From the NCBI GenBank assembly GCA_001586965.3, contig LUCW03001355.1:1-26893 (forward strand): 26,893 bases of DNA, read 5' to 3'. The stretch's first letter is position 1. Every line of letters starts with the position of its first letter. Shown here piece by piece: positions 1-9,240 of the stretch. The notes under the pieces are model-generated. The model saw nothing but the letters and a program-made list of their open reading frames with translations, was not told where the DNA came from and did no database searches. Position numbers and translations under genes: made by a program. This DNA comes from Sphaeroforma sirkka (lineage: Eukaryota; Opisthokonta; Ichthyosporea; Ichthyophonida).

Positions 1-70
1 GCACCTGTACCTGCACCTGTATATGCAATTCCGCACCTGCACCTGCCATGTACCTTCACCCGTACCTGTG
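1..70. repeat. Imperfect CACCTG-type simple repeat, cut by window start
   Basis: The first 70 bases contain repeated GCACCTG and TACCTG steps, with interruptions around 20-32 and 47-58. The pattern is a degenerate 6-bp minisatellite that probably continues to the left of the window. No coding or regulatory role is visible. CACCTG is also an E-box (CANNTG), but in a simple repeat that says little. Confidence 0.7.
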
Positions 71-957
71 AGACCGTGAATCGAACCTCTTAGTGGTGCA
101 AGCTACACAGGACAAAGCGGGTCATACGTAGCTTGATCACAACAGACGACGTACACAGTATATTCAACTCTAAGCAGAATGTGTAGACCGCTTAGCGCTC
201 ATTATTACCAAAACGGACCATCAGAATATCAATTGGCCTGCCATATGCATTATCATGTGCAACTACTAGACATACCGTATACAGATACTTCCGAAACAAC
301 TTTACTTGCTCTATCGTATGCGAATACGTTCTATACCACTGGTTGTCTGTGCGATAGACACACCTTCTGACCTCGACATACGCTTGCTTCTCTTCGTCAT
401 TGATGGGCACTACAGGCGGCACGCGCTGCGGTACTTCGAGTCTTTTCCTGCCCTAAACGCTACGTACCTACAAGAAAGTGATCATAAGACCATGCATAAG
501 TCACTCCTGTTGTGAGTTAGGGGCTGTAGCACTGACTTGTTCTGAACAAACGGGGACTTCGGAGTCTTTTCCTGCCCTAAAGGCTACATATATCAGCATC
601 ATCATATTGCTACAGATAGAGTAGCATGCCAAAGCCGACCACAAGCAGCTACCGCGCACAGTACATGCAATGTGTGGTGTGTCGTTTGGCGTCAATTCTG
701 GGCACACACCCATGCTAGCAGTCAGTACAGTGTCATCGTACTACAACATGGGTGCAAACAACCTATACAACCATAAACCCCTAAAACCTGTACATGCGTA
801 TGGACATGTTTAGCCTTCAATAACACCACTTAACAACGTACCAGATACGTGCCTGATTGCACAGAGTGAGGTGTCCGCTCAGTAAGTTCTCGGCCCAAAC
901 GTCCACGTGCACCTGCACAGTCCGATTTGAAGCGTAGGCGACCTGGAATGGAAAAGG
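71..957. other. Non-genic sequence with no recognisable gene
   Basis: Short reading frames of 60-95 codons occur on both strands, but none shows a domain, signal peptide or compositional coding bias that I can recognise, and they overlap one another. Apart from the direct repeat at 431-467 and 555-590, I see only unique-looking sequence of mixed base composition. Confidence 0.6.
431..590 (+). repeat. Two-copy direct repeat about 30 bp long, 124 bp apart
   Basis: The motif GAGTCTTTTCCTGCCCTAAA is present at 438-457 and again at 562-581. It is preceded by ACTTC in both copies and followed by a related GCTAC step. The similarity fades beyond about 467 and 590. This could be the remnant of an old 124-bp tandem duplication or of a dispersed element. 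The function is unknown. Confidence 0.75.
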
Positions 958-1145
958 TATATACAGAGTGGAATGAGTGAGTACATACAGAGTGTGGTCA
1001 CACACTTGCGCTGCTATGTAGCAGTACATACAGAGTGAGTATGTCGCAGTAAATACAGAGTGAGTATGTAGCAGTACATACAGAGTGGGTATGTCGCAGT
1101 ACATACAGAGTGAGTATTTAAAAGTACATACAGAGCATGGTTGCT
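958..1145 (+). repeat. 25-bp minisatellite (GTACATACAGAGTGAGTATG core)
   Basis: Four consecutive 25-bp units start at 1021, 1046, 1071 and 1096, each beginning GCAGTA and containing TACAGAGTG. A decayed fifth unit starts at 1121. Looser copies of the ATACAGAGTG core appear at about 959-970 and 982-995, separated by non-repeat sequence. Because 25 is not a multiple of 3, the reverse-strand frames across it (repeating HSVCTATY-like peptides) are by-products of the repeat. Confidence 0.9.
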
Positions 1146-1265
1146 GTAGCAGTATATCTTTTTCTGTGTTAGACCTACAACACCCCCAGTTGTACCCCTT
1201 ATCCGTATGATGAGTGTCAATTCGGTAAAGACATGGTGACAGGTTATGCAGGGGCGTGTGTTTTG

Positions 1266-1648
1266 TACTGCAGCCTTAGCCACTCTATGAGAGAGTCATA
1301 CACCTGATACAAAGGCGGCGACTATCTATAGTCATAACTTGTACTGAGCGTCTGCTGTCTGTGGAAGTACACTCTTGAAGCGAAACCATTATCAGATGTA
1401 CTACAGCCTTGGCCACTCTATGAGAGTCATACACCTGATACAAAGGTGACTATCTATAGTCATAACTTGTACTGAGCTTCTGTCGGTGGAAGTACACTCT
1501 TGAAGCAAAGCCACTAACAGCTGTACTACAGCCTTGGCCACTCTATGAGAGTCATACACCTGATACAAAGGCAACTATCTATAGTCATAACTTGTACTGA
1601 GCTTCTGTCTGTGGATGTGCACTCTTGAAGCAAAGCCATTATCAGATG
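1266..1648 (+). repeat. Three-copy tandem repeat of about 125 bp
   Basis: The copies run 1266-1398 (133 bp), 1399-1523 (125 bp) and 1524-1648 (125 bp). Each begins TACTRCAGCCTTRGCCACTC, contains CATACACCTGATACAAAGG and ends near a CACTCTTGAAGC step. The first copy is longer through small insertions (an extra GA in GAGAGAGTC, an extra GCG, an extra CTG). Copies one and two contain a short palindrome, GACTAT-CT-ATAGTC, and copy three has one base of it changed. The family is not recognised. No open frame runs through all copies. Confidence 0.93.
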
Positions 1649-1660
1649 TCTGGCGCGGTT

Positions 1661-2015
1661 TGACTAACCACAGCCGTGGCATGATTGCACACTATTGTGG
1701 TATTTGTATGCGAAGACTAGGGGAGAGAGACCCACAGAACGGCCAGTGTTAGAACGAACTATAACAGCATTGTAGCCAACCAACAGTCGTGGCATCAGTG
1801 CACACTTCTATATTATATATTTGCGGAGGCTGGGCAGTGAGAGAGCCACCGGTATTATGAGATATAACAGCATTGTAGCCAACCAACAGTCGTGACATCA
1901 GTGCACACTACTGTAATACATGTTTGCGGAGGCTGGACAGTGAGAGAGCCACAGAACTGCCACTGTTAGAATGATCTATGATAACATTGCAGTCAACCAA
2001 CAGTCGTGGTATCAG
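1661..2015 (+). repeat. Four-copy diverged repeat of about 103-114 bp
   Basis: Copies begin at about 1661, 1774, 1877 and 1991 with an AACCAACAGTCGTGGCATCA-like head (the first reads AACCACAGCCGTGGCATGA). Each of the first three continues through a GCACACT step, a TTTGCGGAGGCTGG-like step and a GAGAGAGCCAC-like step. The last copy is incomplete. Spacings of 113, 103 and 114 bp reflect indels. This family follows directly on the 125-bp family but does not look homologous to it. Confidence 0.85.
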
Positions 2016-2692
2016 CACCATACAGCGGTCATGGGATACACACGTTTACTGGGACCGTTTACAGCAGCTGGGTGCTCTACTACGCCTACGCATGATATCT
2101 TTACGGCTGTATGCACGGAAGTGGTAAGGTCACCGTACTCTCTGTAGAGAGCATAACTACAACACTACATTGGATACAACCTGAGGGCAGGGGATGGGAA
2201 GGGTAACTACACCAACACATGAGCCACATGCACGGCAGCAACATACTTGCACAAACCACAGCCAGTCAACTCAATCACCCCAGGCAATGAATCTGATAGA
2301 CAAAACAGGTAAGAGTGTATGTAGCAGCAAAGAGTGGGGAATTGTAGTCAGTTGCCTCTAAACTAGAGTTGAAGGGCCAACTCGTACACACTACAGCTTG
2401 CATGAGACATGCATACACACACCTTTGCATTCACAACCGCACACTGGCCTAAATACATGGGGTTGATGAACGCTCTTCTCCATACGTGCAGAATACGGCA
2501 CAAGCGGTTGATCGTCTGCATGGAAGTACTTTGTAATTAGTTACTGAGCGAAGTATGTACACACGTACCGTACGAAGGCGATACCAGCGAGTGAGTGAGG
2601 GAGGTACTTTGCAGCAATCATGATGCCTTAGAGCTAATTTTAGAAGAAAACTTACCGCATACAGCATCTATTCGTTCAGTGCTGTTGATTAG
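2016..2692. other. Non-genic sequence, nothing recognised
   Basis: Mixed-composition unique sequence. Short frames on either strand show no recognisable domain or splice pattern. I see no RNA gene or mobile-element terminus. Confidence 0.5.
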
Positions 2693-2718
2693 GATATATA
2701 CATACATTTATTACTTTA

Positions 2719-2801
<83 letters not shown>

Positions 2802-2833
2802 GATCCATATATATATATATGCATATATAGACA

Positions 2834-2885
<52 letters not shown>

Positions 2886-2896
2886 TATATACATAA

Positions 2897-2932
<36 letters not shown>

Positions 2933-2943
2933 AGTTATATTTG

Positions 2944-2976
<33 letters not shown>

Positions 2977-3036
2977 GTATGTATGTATATATATATACAT
3001 ATATATATGTATGCATATACATGTGTGTGTGTGTGT
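2693..3036. repeat. (TA)n/(CATA)n microsatellite tract ending in (TG)n
   Basis: About 340 bases are almost entirely alternating TA, with CATA, GTATG and short AT-only interruptions, and the tract ends in a (TG)8 run at about 3022-3037. The Tyr/Ile-rich frames across it on both strands are translation of TA repeats and not genes. Long alternating TA can form cruciforms or unpaired DNA; that is general knowledge, not shown here. Confidence 0.97.
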
Positions 3037-3674
3037 GTAAAAATAAACAAATACTTCGATACGTGCACTCTGAAACAACGTTTTCTTTAGACGTGTTTAG
3101 ATTTTACCATTGTAGTTATTCTACAGCCAATGGATAGCGTTGTTCCAGCTGTACGTCATACCTGTTCTGTTTGCATTGCAATGTCTTGCCACGGCCAAGT
3201 ACCCTGCAGACTCAGCCAACTTCAGCACCACGCCCCCTGTGCAATAAGGATGCGAGCACCGTATGAATGCTATTGATTACCTACGCGTTTTTCGTGTGAT
3301 ATAGTTCTGTGAAGTAAACGTGTGGTGTACAATCAGCAGATGGGTTAGACACGGAAAGACCTGATTCTCCGAACAAACGCGTATCCGAAATCCAGGCACA
3401 GGACTCATCGCAAGTACACATTGTGTAGTGCACTGAATGGTTGATGGTACCTTAGTGCGGTCTAAAGTAATGTACTCCTGTGTACTGTGCTGTAGGACAA
3501 CAGTTCGGAACCGTATAATATAGAGCGTCTCTGTAGATAAAGCTCGTGCACTCATATATTGATCTCAGTAACCACATACCTATTTAACGTTTATTTGGTT
3601 AGAGTTCATTGCAAGCCCCTCATTCGCAGTGAGACTGCACATGAATCTAGGTGTTCGTTTTTGTTGTCGCCGTT

Positions 3675-3690
3675 ATTTGCATATGCGAAT
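3675..3690. promoter_or_regulatory. Palindromic octamer-like site (possible POU-factor site)
   Basis: The 16 bases ATTTGCATATGCGAAT are a near-perfect palindrome (7 of 8 base pairs match) and include the canonical octamer ATTTGCAT on the forward strand. POU-domain factors bind octamers and some bind palindromic dimers. There is no gene, TATA box or other context here, so this is a sequence match only and could be chance in AT-rich DNA. Confidence 0.2.
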
Positions 3691-3830
3691 GTTTAGTAAT
3701 AGACCCCTCAGGTCCACATCCTAGATTATTATTCGCGTACAAGCAGTGCCATATTTAATACCAAAATCAAGAACGATATATAAGAGATTAAAGTATGCAA
3801 CTGTTTGTGTACTAAAAACTCACTCTGTTT

Positions 3831-3842
3831 AAAAAAAAAAAA
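3831..3842 (+). repeat. A12 homopolymer
   Basis: A run of twelve A bases follows CTCTGTTT. It could be the tail of an old retroposed sequence on the forward strand. I cannot find a source element, an upstream polyadenylation signal at the right distance or flanking target-site duplications, so only the homopolymer is claimed. Confidence 0.6.
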
Positions 3843-4185
3843 CCGCATTATAGGTAAGTGTTGATCGATGGTCATCCATTTGAAAATGATCATGCTTACC
3901 ATCCTATGTCTTCAGGCGTATGTTAATTTGGCCGTATGGGTACGTACATATACCTATACAAAACCAAAAAACACAAATCAGACAAACAGACGGATAGTAT
4001 ATATGTATGTGTATGTATCTGTACATCTACTGTCTTTCAGACAAACGACGTTCTGCAAGATACACTACACAAGGAAAGGCTGTCGGCAGAGAATGCCACA
4101 TATACGTTAGGGCATAACCAATCAAAAGTACATTGCTAAACCTTCCTGTATCAACATAATTCTATCTACATATAAATGCACATGC

Positions 4186-4380
4186 TATCCTAAGGTCAAG
4201 CAGACCCTACCATGTACGTTGCCCGCTGGGTTCGAATCTCCGGGACCCAACACCTGACAAATCTGCACCCCGCGTCCGAGAATCTCTTCCCTGTGTATAT
4301 GCACATCCTCGACGGCATTGGATTTGGTTCGTTTCCCGTGCGAGAGGGCGCTGACCACTTCTGGCTATTGGTAAAGCAGT
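4186..4380 (+). mobile_element. Possible tRNA-derived SINE relic
   Basis: At 4229-4238, GGTTCGAATC matches the RNA polymerase III B-box (GGTTCGANNCC) except at its last base. About 36 bases upstream, AGGTCAAGCAGA (4193-4204) partly fits an A-box (TRGYNNARNNGG), with mismatches at the first and last positions. The sequence after the B-box (CTCCGGGACCC onward to about 4370) is clearly richer in GC than its AT-rich surroundings. No acceptor stem or intact cloverleaf forms, so this is not a functional tRNA. A SINE head fits, but no second copy, tail or target-site duplication is visible, so this is an inference. Confidence 0.3.
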
Positions 4381-4682
4381 GCGTATAGTAACAAATAATA
4401 CAATTTGTTGAGAAGCATTCGTTAGTGTTTAATATACAAAAAACATATAATCTGACGGTAACTGTCTATATGGGAGGCGATTACCATCTTTGCTGTCGAT
4501 ACAGATGTGAATGTCATTCTTCATTTTGCATGATATTTGAATCAATAATAAAATTGGCTTTCAATATAGGAGTAAGTTTCTGTGTATGATATAATATGGT
4601 TACATATCCTGGCACCTGTGACTAGTGCAGCATAACACAGCCAAAAAATGCGATCTTGATTGATAAACAAAGGTGATTCCAT

Positions 4683-4695
4683 TATATACACATAC

Positions 4696-4751
<56 letters not shown>

Positions 4752-4769
4752 TTGTTGCGTGTATTATTG

Positions 4770-4805
<36 letters not shown>

Positions 4806-4975
4806 TATATAATATATATATATATACATACATATATATATACATATATATTATATATATACGTATGCATGCATCCCATCCAACATATATGCATACATAT
4901 TATATATATGCATGCAATGCATTGAATTGATATGTTTGTGTTCATGAATATATATATATATATTATTATTATTCA
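4683..4975. repeat. Compound microsatellite: (TA)n-(TG)n-(TA)n, with ATT run
   Basis: About 30 bases of TA alternation lead into a (TG)n run at about 4710-4750. A short break (GTTGTTGCGTGTATTATTG) follows, then more alternating TA with CATA interruptions to about 4862. After a spacer of GCATGC-type steps, another short TA run and ATTATTATT close the tract at about 4970. All frames here are repeat artefacts. Confidence 0.95.
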
Positions 4976-5515
4976 AACATATTCAAACATCAACATCACA
5001 ACAACACATAACATATGTAGATAAGATGCATATATAGCATAGGACATATATGATAACATGCACACTAATATCATCATAACATATACAGTATATATTATAT
5101 ATATATTATAATTACCATTATTATACATATGCTACACATTATATGTATACATATTATATTGTTATATATTATTATACTATACAGCCATATATTACATATA
5201 CAATACATATTATTACATTAATATTACATACACATGTAACATACACATATGTATGTATGCATTACACATATAATGATACATACACGTATGCATGCATAGC
5301 CATGCATGCAAACATATAATACATATATGTATTATTACGTGCGCGTATATATATTAATGCGCACATATATACATATTAATATTATAATGATATATGATTA
5401 TGACATTATTGCACGTACATTATTACATATATATAATGCTTGTGTATATATACACATATATTATTATTCATGGCATATTACGTCTGACATTGATCATTCA
5501 CATTTGTACATTATT
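4976..5515. repeat. AT-rich low-complexity DNA (ATTA/CATA-rich)
   Basis: About 540 bases are dominated by ATTA, ACATAT, TATTAT and GCATGC steps with no fixed period. A short local duplication (ATTCAAACAT twice) lies at about 4971-4990. Low complexity makes any frame here meaningless; I see no gene or RNA. Confidence 0.8.
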
Positions 5516-5569
5516 GCGTGCGTGCGTGCGCGCGTTGCGTTGCGCGCGCGCGCGTGCGTGCGTGCGCGG
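5516..5569. repeat. (GCGT)n/(CG)n alternating purine-pyrimidine tract
   Basis: Within AT-rich DNA, 54 bases consist almost only of GCGT and GC steps, including an uninterrupted CG run around 5542-5554. Two TTGCG steps near 5535-5541 break the alternation. Alternating CG and TG is the classic Z-DNA-prone composition. This is an abrupt, nearly all-CpG island inside a region that otherwise has almost none. Confidence 0.9.
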
Positions 5570-5679
5570 TGACGCATATTATTATTATGCGCATTATTAT
5601 TATTATATATTGATACGCAACGACACACACACACATATATATCATATAAATATATACATTACATTATTGAATACGTGTA

Positions 5680-5685
5680 TTGTGC

Positions 5686-5722
<37 letters not shown>

Positions 5723-5792
5723 CGTGTGTGTGTGTGTGTGCGTGTGTGTGTGTGTGTGTGTGCATGTGTTTGTGTGTGTGTGTGTGTGTGTA
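5680..5792 (+). repeat. (TG)n microsatellite with GCGTGC interruptions
   Basis: About 110 bases of TG alternation are interrupted by GCGTGCG at 5683-5690 and about 5718-5724, CG at about 5740, and CATGTGTTTG at about 5762-5771. The tract ends at TGTAGAG. The Cys/Val and His/Thr frames on the two strands come from this dinucleotide repeat. Confidence 0.95.
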
Positions 5793-6465
5793 GAGTGGTA
5801 TAGGCGTAAAAAAAAAACATTTCATTTTAATACACACCCATGTATGCATTTCTATAGAATAGCTCCAAACCTAAAAGAAGATGATGTGCCTAAACATAGT
5901 TGTTCTCTACCATACCTGTAACAACGCTGCTCTGAGCGTAGAAACAAAAGCTGGTCGTTTTAGTGCCAAGAAGCGAAGGCCACCTAGCAATCGCTCTGCT
6001 GTGAGGAGATCGAACATTTTTTAACACGTGCTATGTCTGGTAGTCCACTTGGTTGCATGCGTTCATATATGTATGCGCGTACAGTCACCCCTGAAACTTA
6101 GTAGAATATATACGAACCCATAATATCATAGCGCCACCTAAAATAATTACATAGGACTCAAGAGGCAATGATAAAATCTGAATTAGAAACCCTAGAATAG
6201 TGATACCCTAGAGTTACCAAATAAGGACCCGCGGCAGATCTAATATATGTCTTCTTTCGCTGGTCAGCTGGTGGCGGTCCAGCGACATTTGCAGAGGGCC
6301 ATGAATCCACCTCGATATAATCATATATTTAGAAGGCCATGTATTGTTATATAAAACATACACGTTTATTGTTTCAGGTATAAAGCGAACAACGAGTCTA
6401 TTCGAGTCCATGACTGTCCCTTGGTTCCCAATGTCTTGAAGATAACCCTCACCGTACGTTGCATC
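5793..6465. other. Non-genic unique sequence
   Basis: An A9 run lies near 5809-5817. The rest is unique sequence with short overlapping frames (the longest about 65 codons, 6214-6411 reverse) and no recognisable product. A TTATATAAAA step near 6348 resembles a TATA box but has no associated gene. Confidence 0.5.
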
Positions 6466-6715
6466 CTAGCCCACTTTTGTAGTGAACAAGGCAAAGGATA
6501 CACATACCTACACGGTAGATAGCAAAGTACACGGGCATCAGCAAACAGTGGTCACCGTAGTATATCCTATAGTGCGATGATTACTTAGTTCTAGCCCACT
6601 TTTGTAGTGAACAAGCCAAAGGATACACATACCTACACGGTAGATAGCAAAGTACACGGGCATCAGCAAACAGTGGTCACCGTAGTATATCCTATAGTGC
6701 GATGATTACTTAGTT
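6466..6715 (+). repeat. Recent 125-bp tandem duplication
   Basis: The 125 bases beginning CTAGCCCACTTTTGTAGTG at 6466 are repeated head to tail at 6591-6715. By eye the copies differ by a single base: AACAAGGCAAAGG in the first and AACAAGCCAAAGG in the second. The near-identity implies a young duplication, or an assembly duplication. It has no homology that I can see to the 125-bp repeat at 1266-1648 despite the equal length. Confidence 0.95.
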
Positions 6716-7712
6716 GACCTTGTTTCAGGACAAAAGTTGAGTGTGTGTCCTGTATAGTAGCATAGATAGTCGCGTTGCAGATGTATGCACTTCTGTACAC
6801 GCCAGACTGGTACACGAATACTGAGAGTTCATTGTGCTTTGCCAGGAGAACCCGGCAAAGGGTACATGAGATTCGCTGACATGTGATGTTTCCTATTTAC
6901 TAGGTATATGGTTCGTAGGTCAGTAGGACTTTGATATGCCGCGTCAGATCAAATGGCTAATATTTAGTGAGATCCGCCAGTCTGTCAGTTAATAAGCAGT
7001 ACTAGTTTAGCACATCTCGAATTTATCCATTGGCGAATAAATATAAAGGTACAAACATACAAAGGTACACAAAAGTGATCTCCAAAAGCAAATGATATTC
7101 ATATGACTTATACACATGGTGATGGTGTTCACAGATAAGAAATTGAGCAGCGCTAGACCTTGTTGAGAAAGTTCTGACCGTATTGGTATATAATCGTTTA
7201 CTGACACGCATACGCCACCCTAGGCGTGGCATACAGTTTAGTTTAATTTGCACGTGTGTAACTGACTGGTCTAAAATCGCACGAGGAGTGCTTGCCAACG
7301 CAATCTGAATAGATTTAGAACGATAACTCAATCGACCACCAGTTCATGCATGTATGCTTTCATACATATGTATTTATTTACACACATAAACATCCCACCT
7401 AGTTTCTCTTGTAAACTGACTGATGGCGTTCTGTGCTAAGTTTTGCTGTTCTCGTACTACGGGGCACACACTTAAAATCCAAAACATGATATCAACGTTT
7501 GAATGTATCAGATAGGTTTGAAATGCGCCGAATGACAATGTCGATACCTGAATCGCCTGGAGAGATTGTCTCATACTCTAACCTCCACTTCGGACTCGAA
7601 CTATCGGATGAAATGTAGTGCCCAGCCATGACTTGCGCCCAGGCAAGATATTATGTCTACAAGAACAAACGAAGCTGGCAAAGACACTCCGCAACCCAGA
7701 AACCTCAAGGGC
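6716..7712. other. Non-genic unique sequence left of the satellite
   Basis: About 1 kb of mixed-composition sequence. Overlapping reverse-strand frames at 7007-7331 and 7374-7574 show no recognisable domain. No transposon terminus, RNA gene or duplicated target site is visible at the junction with the satellite near 7713. Confidence 0.5.
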
Positions 7713-8500
7713 AGAGATTACGTTATTTCTAAGAGATTTAGTCATATTAAATGGCTAGTTTAGTTCGAGAGATTACGTTATTTCTAGAGGTTTAACCGTA
7801 TTCAATGGCTTATCTAGTTCGAGAGATTGCGTTATTTCTAGAGGTTTAACCATATTCAGTGGCTTACCTAGTTCGAGAGATTGCGTTATTTCTAGAGTTC
7901 GAGAGATTACTTTATTTCTAGAGGTTTAACCATATTCAGTGGCTTATCTAGTTCGAGATATTACGTTATTTCTAGAGGTTTAACCATATTCAGTGGCTTG
8001 TTTTGTTCGAGAGATTGCGTTATTTAGAGATGTTTAACCATATTCAGTGGCTTATCTAGTTCGAGAGATTGCGTTATTTCTAGAGGTTTAACCATATTCA
8101 ATGGCTTATCTAGTTCGAGGGATTACGTTATTTCTCGAGGTTTAACCATATTCAGTGGCTTATCTAGTTCGAGATATTGCGTTATTTCTAGAGGTTTAAC
8201 CATATTCAATGTCTTATCTAGTTCGAGGGATTACGTTATTTCTCGAGGTTTAACCATATTCAGTGGCTTATTTAGATCGAGAGATTGCGTTATTTCTAGA
8301 GGTTTAACCATATTCAATGGCTTATCTAGTTCGAGAGATTGCGTTATTTCTAGAGAGGTTTAACCATATTCAATGGCTTATTTAGTTCGAGAGATTGCGT
8401 TATTTCTAGAGGTTTAACCATATTCAGTGGCTTATCTAGTTCGAGAGATTGCGTTATTTCTAGAGGTTTAACCATATTCAGTGGCTTATCTAGTTCGAGA
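7713..8500 (+). repeat. Diverged left edge of the 54-bp array
   Basis: Units here differ more from the consensus than those inside. The first (7713-7766) reads CTAAGAGATTTAGTCATATTAAATGGC. Others show GATATTACG, CTTGTTTTGTTCG (about 7998), TTTAGAGATG (about 8025) and TTCTCGAGG, which creates an XhoI-type site (about 8133 and 8241). A unit at 7891-7900 has lost about half its length. Degenerate terminal units are usual at satellite edges, where homogenisation is less effective. Confidence 0.85.
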
Positions 8501-9000
8501 GATTACGTTATTTCTAGAGGTTTAACCATATTCAATGGCTTATCTAGTTCGAGAGATTGCGTTATTTCTAGAGGTTTAACCATATTCAATGGCTTATCTA
8601 GTTCGAGAGATTGCGTTATTTCTAGAGGTTTAACCATATTCAGTGGCTTATCTAGTTCGAGAGATTGCGTTATTTCTAGAGGTTTAACCATATTCAGTGG
8701 CTTATCTAGTTCGAGAGATTGCGTTATTTCTAGAGGTTTAACCATATTCAGTGGCTTATCTAGTTCGAGAGATTGCGTTATTTCTAGAGGTTTAACCATA
8801 TTCAATGGCTTATCTAGTTCGAGAGATTACTTTTTATTTCTAGAGGTTTAACCATATTCAATGGCTTATCTAGTTCGAGAGATTGCGTTATTTCTAGAGG
8901 TTTAACCATATTCAATGGCTTATCTAGTTCGAGAGATTGCGTTATTTCTAGAGGTTTAACCATATTCAATGGCTTATCTAGTTCGAGAGATTACTTTATT
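8100..9000 (+). repeat. Multi-unit block, copy 1 of an intra-array duplication
   Basis: This stretch of about 17 units matches 9241-10140 at a constant offset. Rare linked variants lie in the same order: CAATGTCTTA at 8211 and 9352, then CGAGGGATTACG, then CAGTGG with CTTATTTAG, then 12 units later GATTACTTT at 8825 and 9966. Both marker pairs give an offset of exactly 1141 bp. Reading each unit as A (caatgg) or G (cagtgg), 16 of 17 unit states agree. This is a higher-order duplication of many units, not chance. Confidence 0.8.
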
Positions 9001-9240
9001 TCTAGAGGTTTAACCATATTCAATGGCTTATCTAGTTCGAGAGATTGCGTTATTTCTAGAGGTTTAACCATATTCAGTGGCTTATCTAGTTCGAGAGATT
9101 GCGTTATTTCTAGAGGTTTAACCATATTCAATGGCTTATCTAGTTCGAGAGATTACGTTATTTCTAGAGGTTTAACCATATTCAATGGCTTATCTAGTTC
9201 GAGAGATTGCGTTATTTCTAGAGGTTTAACCATATTCAAT

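Larger units (their letters stand above)
3037..4185. other. Non-genic unique sequence
   Basis: No gene is supported. Frames of up to about 92 codons exist (3277-3555 reverse, 3868-4110 forward), but I recognise no domain and they overlap other frames. Isolated AATAAA-like hexamers occur with no gene upstream. The palindromic octamer-like site and the A12 run are listed separately. Confidence 0.5.

Noticed and set aside
73..105. tRNA T-arm-like GGTTCGATTC on the reverse strand
   Set aside because: The flanking bases do not form the five-pair T stem, and no acceptor, D or anticodon arm is visible.
2595..3137. Tyr/Ile-rich 180-codon forward frame and its reverse-strand counterparts
   Set aside because: Translation of an alternating TA microsatellite; no real protein composition.
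4178..4250. Intact tRNA gene around the B-box at 4229
   Set aside because: The 3' acceptor-like GGACCCA has no complementary partner at the expected 5' position and no anticodon stem forms. It was kept only as a possible SINE relic.
5394..5921. 175-codon forward frame with Cys/Val run
   Set aside because: Runs through ATTA-rich, (GCGT)n and (TG)n simple repeats; repeat artefact.
1266..6715. Common origin of the 125-bp repeats at 1266-1648 and 6466-6715
   Set aside because: The lengths match, but the sequences cannot be aligned by eye beyond short chance words.
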